This document shows, piece by piece, positions 21,298-29,958 of a stretch of DNA of 64,000 nt (positions within the stretch are counted from its first letter, which is position 1; each line of letters starts with the position of its first letter). Under the pieces are notes generated by a model. That model did not search any database, was not told the origin of the DNA, and saw only the letters and a list, made by a program, of their open reading frames with translations. This DNA comes from Aculops lycopersici (taxonomy: Eukaryota > Arthropoda > Arachnida > Trombidiformes > Eriophyidae). The DNA is taken from positions 788,592 to 852,591 of the forward strand of contig WNKI01000003.1 in NCBI GenBank assembly GCA_015350385.1, written 5' to 3'. The position numbers and the translations under genes were made by a program.

Positions 21298-21335
21298 TCT
21301 CTCTCTCTCTGTCGCTCTCTCTGTCGCTCTCTCTC
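21298..21335. repeat. CT-rich microsatellite
   Basis: CT repeat interrupted by GTCG words. It keeps an open frame of Leu/Ser repeats that should not be read as a gene. Confidence 0.8.
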
Positions 21336-22215
21336 ATACTCAAACTCGACTCGATGGCTCGCAACATAACCTCAACTCAGACTCAAACTCCTACCGCAAC
21401 CACCGCCAACATCGACTCCCAATTAGACGCTCACTCATGAGTGTGCTAGGTACCCGGCGCAGTTGCCGTCAGTTTTTGTTCTTGTTGTTGGACGGGCACA
21501 CCTACACTTTGTCGCGGCGACATACCGCAACTCAAAAAACGCCGCTCTCTCGGCGCATGTTCCTATCCTTTTCTACGAGCCAGCGGCTTACGATTCGATG
21601 GAAACGGGCCACAAGTGCTTCAAGTTGCCGTCGGCTAAAGCTCCGATCCAAGTGAGCAGTTTATCACTGTCTTTACGCTTTTGACAGATAGGCCATTCGT
21701 TAGGTTTGAAGAGAGTTACCTAAGTTCAGTTTCAGGGGACGACAACTGAAACTTTACTAGTTAAAGCGAAGAGACGAATTCAAACTAATACTCAACTCAG
21801 ATAAACTTGAGCGCCCAGGTGGCTGATGAACATTTCAATCGCCATCTTCTCCTTCTCTCATTTTCTCTTCTTGGCACTTGAGTGTCAAACTCTTTGAATA
21901 CTAGAATGCCTCAAAGTTTACAAATTCTCCGTTTCGTCTGTGTTTAAATCGAATTACACTCCGGAATGCCCCCTCTTGGTTCGCCGCGCTGCTGGGCGTG
22001 GCGACCCGAAGCATCAGCCAGCCGACTCGCTGCCGGTCGCGCGTCTTGCCTGGCCGATGCTGCCGCCGCTCTTTTTGGTGGACTATGGCACTAGCGCGAC
22101 ACACAAGTGGCTCCAAAGAGTTGATCCTGGACTCTAGTTGGCCATTCATCTCCGTCAAGCAGTCAATCAGCCAGTAAGTGTATCAGCCGTTCGGTCGTTC
22201 GGTCGGTCGCATCTA

Positions 22216-22357
22216 CAGCTTGTCTCAATAACTGCCTTTCATTTACCAGTCGCAGGAGAGATCTGCGAGCAGGAAAGATCGCAGTGTTGAACGGCCGTCC
22301 TGCGTATTCTTTTCAAGCAGTTTAGATCGGGTGTAACGCAATTATTGAGACAAGCTG
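22216..22357. mobile_element. Tc1/mariner-type MITE, 142 bp, TA target duplication
   Basis: Starts CAGCTTGTCTCAATAA and ends with its exact reverse complement TTATTGAGACAAGCTG; looser similarity extends the inverted repeats to about 24 bp. The element is flanked on both sides by TA (22214-22215 and 22358-22359). There is no coding capacity. These are the features of a non-autonomous Tc1/mariner-like element. Confidence 0.7.
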
Positions 22358-22985
22358 TAGTTAGTCACTTGGATTGTCACAGACAAACTCCGAGTGGATC
22401 GGGCCAGCGAGTGGGTGAGTTACGGGAAATTAAAATAGCAACTCAACATCTCGCTTGTCGTGTTAAGGTTAGCGCTTACCTTCGGCTTGCAGCGCACCAA
22501 ACAAAACTCCCACTCAAACTCAATGGAAACTCAACTGAAAACTCAAATGGCTCAATCAGGCGGCCAATAGGAAGCCGCAAAAGTTGGCCCTAGTAATAAT
22601 GAAGAGAGCGGACAGCTAGCTGGCTGGCGGTTGAGCATTAGAACTGTATGTTTATATTTAGTAATATCATTTTGTAATCAAACTAAGTTTCTCACACTCC
22701 TTTTCGAGATTGCAACTCGCCTTTTGTAACTCGTTGCTTCTTTGATCCGTCAAAACTACTGGGATAAATGAGCGCCGCCGCCGCCGCTAGTGCCACTGCG
22801 ACATTATTAGCCTAATTGAGCTTATAATGTCGAGAGTTTCCACCCTAAGGTCTTATTATTAGGCAAATGAAGACTCGGCTGTTAGCTCATTTCACTTCGG
22901 GATTTGGATTGATGGCTGGTGATATTGAATTAGCGAGATTAATTTGCCACTAATATTAGCATTAATATCATGAAGCTGCCACAAA

Positions 22986-23016
<31 letters not shown>
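22986..23016. repeat. (CTA)n(CTG)n microsatellite
   Basis: Four CTA-type units followed by six CTG units in non-coding DNA. Confidence 0.8.
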
Positions 23017-23430
23017 AAATACTAAAGACTGGAAATAGTAGCTAATATCGCTCCTTCTAACTCTAGTACTACAATCTACTTTACAGCTACCTCTTTGCTA
23101 CGATCCTGTGAGACTAACCGAAAGTTGCGACTGGCGACCATTCAAATCGACGGCCCAGCTACTTGAGCTTGTAACTCTTGTCCACAAATATAATAGCAAG
23201 AGAAGTTTTATTTATTATTGGCTTGCTTGCCCGAAATTGCCGAGCTCGATTGGCGAGTGACAAGGCGCGCAAAAGTCAAGCTTTCAACTGAGAGATGGAG
23301 AGAGAAAACATTATAACTGGAGCCAAGTTGATGGATCTTTTTCTGTGTGACAAATTACCATTACTTCAAGAGTAGAGGAGCTCTGATTATGGCTCCACCG
23401 CTTGCCTTTTGCCTAATAACGTTGTCGCCG

Positions 23431-23503
23431 TTACTACTACTACAACTACAACTACTACTACTACAACTACTGCTACCACTACCACTACCAGTACCACTGC
23501 TGC
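23431..23503. repeat. ACT/ACA/ACC trinucleotide tract
   Basis: Degenerate trinucleotide repeat that opens polythreonine and polyvaline frames on opposite strands; it explains the frames seen here. Confidence 0.8.
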
Positions 23504-25914
23504 CATGATCATCATCGTCGTTTTTCTAATGATGAAGACTAGGCAACAGATATACAGAATCATCCGCACAAAAGCAAACGGACAAAGCGCGGCAATAGAT
23601 TGACATTTGCGGCTGCCAAAATTAGCTTCAATTGCAGTGGTAGTGTTGCTGCCGCCGCTACTTATACTTCTCTGTTTAATATTGGATATTGAATAGTCAA
23701 TACAAGTAGAAGTACAAGAAACTAGAGCTAGGCCCAAAGCTACAACTTATCGGTACACTCTTGTCGCTAACCGTCCCATCCTTAGCGGCGAGCGAGTGGG
23801 CGTGACTGTCAAGGGTCCGACATCTTGGCGGATCTGTTGTGGTTTTGAGCTTTACTAGTTGGATTCACAAATGAAATACGAACCAAGCTTTTTATTTTTG
23901 TACTCCAATTAGCATGTTCAACCGACGCGCAGATTTCGTACCCGATGCTCATTTTATTGTTGCCTCTTTGAATTACTGGAAACTGTACACCTCGTCAGCG
24001 GTGTGGTCAGTTTGCTCGCCGTCTGACGGCCAGTTAGTGTCTCCCTCAGCATCGTTGCAGCCACTTGCTGCTGAAGGGGCTCCCATGTAATCAACGTCAA
24101 CGTCAACGGAAAGCAAAGTAAAATTTGAATTCGAGTCTGAATCTAAATCTCAAGCTGAGAGGAGGATACACTGCGAATTAACAAGTCGCTGGCGCCGCCA
24201 CTGGCAGTCTCCCTTTTCTTCTTAAATTCAAACTTATTTACATATAAAGCCAATAATGAATACTAAATCTCTCTCTTTGTTTAAGCGGTGTTATATTTTC
24301 CCTCTCTTTTCATCTCATGCTTCTGTGTTCACGCGCCCCAATCTCCTCTCTCGTCTCTAGCTAAGCGAGAAACTCGAGTTTCAACTTGGGCAAACTGGAT
24401 AAGGTGAGCTGTGAAAGATAGCGGAAACTCTCGGAGACAAGTAACTAAAGGTTTGGCTTTTTATGGTATCATATATAATCTCTCTCTGTCTCTCTTTTTG
24501 GTTTAGAGAAGCAAAGTGGAGAAGATTAAATGACATCATGGAGTTGGAGCGAGAGCTGTAGTTACACAATATGGAGTTCTCATGGCGAGTGACGCGGACC
24601 AATGAGTTAAATTGCGGAGGCACGTCGCTGAGTTGTTGCCGTTGCGTTTTGGGGCAAAAAGAGATATTATAGCTATAAAGAATCTCTTAGCGCACAGGCA
24701 GCAAATGCGACGGCTGCGGCAGTGGCACGCACTTTTGTCCACGAAAACCTGCATCGAACTTGCCCCAGCTTCTCTTTTTCCTGTCATTCAACGACTCGCT
24801 TGCTCATTGTGTCTAGGCAAATATTTTTTTAACATCACTTTATTTTCTATACACGGCCACAGACTAGAGATTCATCTTATATCACTTATCCCGTTGGCAT
24901 GTGATGATTCAGCTCTGGTCTTTGCTCATTCCCTTTTGCCGATGCTGACCTAGAACGAACTCGCTCCATTCTCCCTCGCGCCAGTATATCAAATTCACTC
25001 AACTGGTTGCTCAGGAATCCGGATCATTCAATTGAGTTTGTCTTCTTTCCACTAAATCCTGCGCATTATTATTAAGAACTATCTACATGTTGATTTTTAC
25101 GATTATTACTCTGAATATAACCATCATCATGTTACCGTGCGCCAGAATAAACGCACCACGACGACTCGTGCTCAATGAGTGGCAACTAGTAAACTGGAGC
25201 AACCACTAGTTTGCCGCTCGCTCAAACGGCAACCATTTAAGCAAGTTGATGAAAGGCGATCATGGATTCCCAATGGCTTCCCACTATCCACTAGGTTTTA
25301 CTATGGCCGTTTCTATTACTATTACTGTTGCCGGATCCAACTGCCACCAGAGAGGACGACATAACCCAACATGACAGTCGCATAAACAACCTCTCTGTTT
25401 CACACGAGCTCATCCTCATATAATGTACACATCGTTCCCCTTCTCTCCCTCTCCCTCGCCGCAATCACTCAAAGAAGAGGACTGCGATGGCCACCACGAG
25501 GATCACGACGAGGAAATAAGATTGCGACCACCGCGAGCGACGAGGGAGCCAGTCACTATATACGATTGCAAACTCTGTCTTTTTTTGTTTGCAATGGATC
25601 AGTTGAAAAAGAAAAAAGCTAGCCAAGTATGAAGACACATTTTGAAATAAATGGCCGCGCCGCTTATGCCCATCGGCTCCAATGTCTACTATTTAATGTC
25701 GTCGCCACCGTCAAATGGAGAGGAAGTAATTTAATTCGTTCGTATGCCACCAACTCCCTTTCTTCTTCTCTCTTTGATCTCCCTTCTTTTCTCCAATCTC
25801 TTCAAACAACCTAAACTGATCTACTCTCCGGCACTCGATTGCCGCCGGCTACAGATCAACTCTGGGCTTGTTACATGATGACTCAAGCGGCCACTTGAAA
25901 GGAAACTTTACTGT

Positions 25915-25944
25915 AACTAAATCGCCTGGCCAGGCGATTTAGTT
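25915..25944. repeat. Perfect 30-bp palindrome
   Basis: Two 15-base arms, AACTAAATCGCCTGG and its exact reverse complement, abut with no spacer; one further mismatch extends pairing a few bases outward. A centre-to-centre palindrome of this length is not expected by chance and could form a cruciform. Confidence 0.85.
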
Positions 25945-26064
25945 GCAGCGAAATTGGTGGCCGGAAAAAGAGGAGCAAAGTAGAGTGTTTTATAAAGTGT
26001 CGAATTTCAGTAAGGACTTGTAGGTTGAGTTCAAATTCAAGATCACTTGAGCAACATGTAAACA

Positions 26065-26222
26065 CAGTGACAAAAGTTGGTATACACATCCTGCAAATTC
26101 CAAACATGCATTTTGAATACGATTTAACACAGAAAAAGTGATTTCCTATTAAACTGCACTCCTCAATATCCTCACGAGTCGCCCTGCAATCTGCAGGATG
26201 TGTAACGAAACTTTTGTCACTG
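26065..26222. mobile_element. Probable MITE with about 31-bp inverted termini
   Basis: The left end CAGTGACAAAAGTT and the subterminal ACACATCCTGCA are repeated in reverse complement at the right end (TGCAGGATGTGTAACGAAAC then TTTTGTCACTG). The CAGTG start is typical of Tc1/mariner elements, but a TA target duplication directly at the ends is not evident, so the boundaries or the family may be wrong. Confidence 0.5.
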
Positions 26223-26730
26223 TTTATTCCTCAGTCTAGACCACTGAAGCGGCCGTCGTCATAGTGGTCGTTTTAGCGCAGTCGGCGGTCTCCAAATGGC
26301 TTGTTGCTTGCTCTTTGCTTTCAGTTAACAAGTAAAACAAAGTTGACACTCACTAACTAGCAAGTCTAGCAATGAGCAGTCGTAGTTGGTGCAGTAAATG
26401 GACAACAACTTCATCAAGTTATTTGGCCAACTAACCAACCGACCAACTTACGCAACTGCAAGTGAACGTGTGAACACCCAGCTACTGCTCAGTTTGGTTT
26501 AGTTTAGTTTAGTTTGCCACATGCTCGAGAAGCTGCAGTGACAAATGGGCAACTCGAAAACATTAGCTAACAAGGGAAGTCCACCTGTGGTTACACTCAG
26601 AGAGGTACATGCGGCATTCAAAGTTGGCCGATTAAAGTTGGAAACTAACTGCTGTCAAGAAGATATACCTTTAATTATTTACACACGAAGCGAAGAATAA
26701 CTCATCATGATTTAATACTATGGCTATTAA

Positions 26731-26803
26731 TCTCTCTCTCTCTCTCTCGCGCGCGCGCTCTCTCCCTCTCTCTCTCCCTCTCTTTCTCTCCCTCTCTCTT
26801 TCT
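26731..26803. repeat. CT microsatellite just downstream of DM gene B
   Basis: (CT)n with a central GC dinucleotide run and CCCT interruptions. It begins about 36 bases beyond the stop codon of the minus-strand DM gene B and would be transcribed as GA. Confidence 0.85.
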
Positions 26804-26839
26804 TGTTGCTTTTCCTGTTACCCAGCCGCTGGATGAGGC

Positions 26840-27751
26840 TTAGGGGGCCGAATGAGTTAGCAATTGCAACAATAACAAATGGGCAGCAGTCAACTCTGAG
26901 CCGCCCAATACGCCGGCCGCCTGCAAGGCAGTTAGATGGGCCATTGGTGGATGTTGCAGTTGCAGCTGCGGTTGTGGCTGTGGCTGTTGCGGCTGCGGCT
27001 GTTGATGGTCCTGGTGGTGAAGCTGGTTTACCTGGTGGTGAAGCTGGTGGTCTTGGTGGTGAAGCTGGTTTACCAGGTGGTGAAGCTGTTGTTGTTGAAG
27101 TTGCGCTTGCGGTTGCGGTTGCGGTTGCGACTGTGGCTGCGGTTGCGGCTGCGATTGCGGTTGCGGCTGCGGTTGCGGCTGTTGATGGTCCTGGTGGTGA
27201 AGTTGGTGGTCTTGGTGGTGAAGCTGGTTTACCAGGAGGTGTAGCTGGTCTTGGTGATGAAGCTGTTGTTGCTGTTGTTGATGATGTAGCAGCGGCTGCG
27301 GCTGTTGATGGTCCTGGTGGTGAAGTTGGTGGTCTTGGTGATGAAGCTGTTGTTGTTGAAGTTGCTGCGGCTGTTGATGGTCCTGGTGGTGAAGCTGATT
27401 TACCTGGTGATGGAGCTGATTTACCTGGTGGTGAAGCTGGTGGTCAGCCAGACGTCTAGAGGCCGATGAGCCAATGAGTGTATTTGCAATAAGAGTTGCC
27501 GGATCGGTGCTCGGCTCTCGCTTTAGAACTGGTGGTGTTACCTCGATGAGCCTACCACACTCTTCGTCTTGTTTCTGGTATCGGCGTCGCTTTATTTGGG
27601 CCGCCGAGACAATTTGTCTACACTCCACTAGCTTGCACCCCTCGCACTGGCAGTCGCGGTACTCGCAGTGGCGCTTGTGCCCCTTAACCTGGGCGCTCTT
27701 ACCGTGATTTCTGCACCTGGAGCAGAATGGATTCCTCTTGGGCTTGATCAT
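26840..27751 (-). CDS. DM-domain gene B: young duplicate with a repeat-derived C-terminus
   Basis: 303 residues from ATG 27749-27751. Residues 1 to about 107 copy gene A: the DM domain is essentially unchanged, all eight zinc ligands are kept (C10, C13, H16, H25, C29, C34, C36, C39), and the few differences include QIKRRRYQKQ for QIKLRRYQKQ and T/S or P/L changes behind it. After SSASRRLAD the sequence leaves gene A and becomes a degenerate repeat of LHHQDHQ, LHHQVNQ, QPQPQ and QQQLHH units to about residue 270, then a short Leu/Ala-rich tail. The Dsx-type dimerisation segment of gene A is absent. If expressed as read, it would bind DNA without that oligomerisation module. It could instead be an alternative first exon spliced to downstream sequence, or a decaying copy whose frame is held open by the repeats. 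Confidence 0.6.
   Translation of the reverse strand: MIKPKRNPFCSRCRNHGKSAQVKGHKRHCEYRDCQCEGCKLVECRQIVSAAQIKRRRYQKQDEECGRLIEVTPPVLKREPSTDPATLIANTLIGSSASRRLADHQLHHQVNQLHHQVNQLHHQDHQQPQQLQQQQLHHQDHQLHHQDHQQPQPLLHHQQQQQQLHHQDQLHLLVNQLHHQDHQLHHQDHQQPQPQPQPQSQPQPQPQSQPQPQPQAQLQQQQLHHLVNQLHHQDHQLHHQVNQLHHQDHQQPQPQQPQPQPQLQLQHPPMAHLTALQAAGVLGGSELTAAHLLLLQLLTHSAP
26940..27445. repeat. Minisatellite inside DM gene B
   Basis: About 500 bp of degenerate tandem units built from GGTGGTGAAGCTGGT-like words and GTTGCG/GCTGCG hexamers. It is open in several frames on both strands, encoding His/Gln/Leu repeats on the minus strand and Gly/Val/Ala repeats on the plus strand. It begins exactly where similarity with gene A ends. 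Confidence 0.85.
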
Positions 27752-28210
27752 GGTGTTTTTGAATTAAAATGATACTTTACCTTCCGGTCCAATAAATGAA
27801 TTGATTGTTGTGTCCCTCTTTGGACTTCTAAACCATTGACTGTTCCACAAGTTGCGGTTAAATTAACGGTGGTGCGCGCGCTTTTTCACGTGCTCCTCTC
27901 TCTCCTTCTCTCTCTCTCTTTCTCTCGTTCTCTCTTCCTCTCTCGTTCTCTCTTTCTGTCTGTCTGTCTGTCGATTTCTCCGCGAACTCGAACTTCAAAC
28001 TTCAACTACTTGGAACTAAAAACAACAAACTCAAACCCGCACATCCAAATGATTGCTAAATGGCGCATGTTGCCTGTTCACTTTGAATGTCGACAGCGAT
28101 ATACGCAACGCGAACTTATTATGAGCATTCGGTCTCGCCGTTGTTCGCGCAGCACTCGGCCAAAAATCCACCGCTCGCTCGCTCGTTCGCCGAATGCGAG
28201 CCTATATTCG
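27450..28210. repeat. Segmental duplication, copy B
   Basis: Matches 17925-18704 in the same orientation: end of the first conserved coding stretch, DM domain, presumed 5' UTR and promoter DNA, CT tract (27893-27972) and about 240 bp beyond it. Differences are scattered single bases and tract-length changes. Confidence 0.9.
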
Positions 28211-28563
28211 TTCAATGTACGCGCATTGTTTGCTCTCCTGTGTGCGGCTGCTTGTTCATGTTAACAGCTAGCCTAGCTGGGCTGAGCTGCCGAAATTCTG
28301 CTCGGCTCGAAAAAAATTAGCTGCCCGCTAGAGGTGCCAGCTAGCAGCGGCTCGAGCTGGCCGGCTCAGGCCTGTCAGCTGCCTCACGGGCGGCCCAGCT
28401 CAAGAAAAAAGAAAAAATAGTCGGGCTGCTCACAATCACACCAAATTCCCCGCTTCACTGGCATAAGTCCAAGAGGAAGCTAGAGGCCAACTGGCCGCTC
28501 TTGCCTCTCACTTGCCGATGAGATAAAATGTTTTATGGACTCTTGTAAAACAATTGAAACAAC

Positions 28564-28598
28564 AAGTTGCTACCGAAGTGCTGTGGCTGTAGCAACTT
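28564..28598. repeat. Hairpin, 10-bp arms
   Basis: AAGTTGCTAC and GTAGCAACTT pair perfectly across a 15-base loop. It lies eight bases before the much stronger palindrome at 28606-28642. Confidence 0.6.
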
Positions 28599-28605
28599 CC
28601 CCATG

Positions 28606-28642
28606 AAGCAGTCATGTCCGGTGTCACCGGACATGACTGCTT
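28606..28642. repeat. Near-perfect palindrome, 18-bp arms with one-base spacer
   Basis: AAGCAGTCATGTCCGGTG, then T, then the exact reverse complement of the first arm. No mismatches. Too tight a loop for an RNA hairpin of usual type; as DNA it could extrude a cruciform. It may be a recent palindrome-forming template-switch product. Confidence 0.9.
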
Positions 28643-28782
28643 GTGATTTATTGCCTGATGCCCGCCTTAACCAAGGCGCTTCAGTGCGACACTGACCTCT
28701 CTTCTGTTGCGAAGTGGTGGCGCAATTAATCACTCGTCTCTCTTTCTCCTCCTCATTCAGCTTGAAGCTTCTCTTGAAAATT

Positions 28783-28904
28783 AGAAGATCTGATTCATTC
28801 ACTCTCTGCTATTGAGAAATCGTTGCGATTAGAACGAAATCGGAAGTTGGAGTGATTTTTTCTCGATTTCGCAATGGCAGAGAGCAAATGAATCAGATCT
28901 TTTA
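28783..28904. repeat. Hairpin 1 with a shared 49-base core
   Basis: Left arm about 28783-28814 and right arm about 28872-28904 are reverse complements at roughly 26 of the 29 best positions (AGATCTGATTCATT ... matching CAATGGCAGAGAGC ...). Between them, at 28820-28868, lies a core (TCGTTGCGATTAGAACGAAA, continuing) that reappears in hairpin 2 with one base change. Confidence 0.8.
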
Positions 28905-28918
28905 ATAGCCAAGAGAGG

Positions 28919-29001
28919 CTGTTTTGATTGCTGTTCATCGTTGTGATTAGAACGAAATCGGAAGTTGGAGTGATTTTTTCTCGATTAGCAGCAATCAAAA
29001 C
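28919..29001. repeat. Hairpin 2 with the same core but a different stem
   Basis: Arms TGTTTTGATTGCTG and CAGCAATCAAAACA enclose a second copy of the core at 28938-28986, identical to 28820-28868 except for one C/T difference. The stems of the two hairpins are unrelated to each other. Confidence 0.8.
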
Positions 29002-29645
29002 AACACTTGAGAAAATCTCACACATCAGATCTAAACTGCGACCAAGCAATTGCCAGTATTATAGTTGCGACGCAAGAGCAGCGAAAAAATATTTCAACCC
29101 TAAGTGGGCAGGGTAAAAATCCGGCGTTCGGGCTGCACTATACAACATTCGGGTTGAACCCGAAGTATCCTGCATTCGCAGGAATCGATCGTTTCTATTA
29201 TTTTTGCGAGTTAATTTGGCTAATCAAAGGAGATTAGCGAGTAAGTGAGCAAATTCGAAAATTAGCAGCGACTCCTCTGTGTTGACACAAGCAAATGGGA
29301 GCGCGATCATTATTATTATGAGCAGCAGCAGCAGCAGTAGCAGTGGCAGCAACCACCACAAGCAACCGAGCGAAACCGATGTCACGGTGAACGCAAATTG
29401 CCAGGCAACTTCCTTATAGGAGTCTCCTGTCTGCGCTCTTGTTTCAACTCTTGTTTCTTTCTTCTCTTGTCAACATAACAAGAGGATAAGAGTTGAGAGG
29501 AGGGCTTACATTTCATCACAGTGCAAACTAAACATGCGCTTGTAAAGATGGTAACAATAAAGACACAGGCAAACTAAATCTAGCGTGACTAGCGATGGAA
29601 GCCGCAAGTTCCAACCGCAGCAGCGTCCAAATGAACAGATACCTA

Positions 29646-29958
29646 CAGTGTGAGCGTTTATCGCACGCCCGCTCTCCCACTTTTTTACCCCTTTTTGGTG
29701 AAGCTGTTACGAAACAAAGTTGATCGAAAAAAGACGGGGGAAAGGATGGGCGATGTACGGCAAAATAGTGTGTGCGAAGGTGAAAAAAGGGGTGAAACAC
29801 AAAAATCTACAAGTTGAAGCTCGAGACGAGAAAAAAGCCATTAGGTTACGCAGGCTGGCGATCCGCACCGTAGCGCTGCGATCGATTTTGTCTCGAAACA
29901 GCGTCTCGAAAAAGGGGGTAAAAAGTGGGGGGCGGGGATGTAATAAACGCTCACACTG
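29646..29958. mobile_element. Tc1/mariner-like MITE, 313 bp, TA target duplication, long inverted repeats
   Basis: Both ends start CAGTGTGAGCGTTTAT reading inward, and similarity of the inverted arms continues through CCCACTTTTT and TACCCC and, more loosely, to about 85 bp. The element is flanked by TA at 29644-29645 and 29959-29960. No transposase is encoded. A CAGTG terminus with TA duplication is typical of Tc1/mariner-type non-autonomous elements. Confidence 0.8.

Larger units (their letters stand above)
18227..26839. other. Long gene-poor interval upstream of DM gene A
   Basis: About 8.6 kb without a frame I can support as protein. It contains the 5' flank of gene A, several microsatellites, two short inverted-repeat elements (22216-22357, 26065-26222), a 30-bp perfect palindrome (25915-25944) and a hairpin at 21053-21084. 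Numerous 60-160 codon frames are open in GC- or CT-rich stretches, but they overlap on both strands and look like chance. It may be the regulatory domain, or an intron, of a DM-domain transcription unit running leftward from gene B. Confidence 0.5.

Noticed and set aside
19738..21655. Cluster of 60-160 codon frames on both strands (for example 20263-20730 and 21173-21655)
   Set aside because: They overlap each other, owe much of their length to CT/GA microsatellites (Ser-Leu and Arg-Glu repeats), and match nothing recognisable.
26803..27459. 218-codon plus-strand frame rich in Gly, Val and Ala (GPGGEAGLPGGEA) antisense to DM gene B
   Set aside because: It is the opposite-strand reading of the minisatellite; the repeat is open in several frames, and only the minus-strand frame continues into a known domain.
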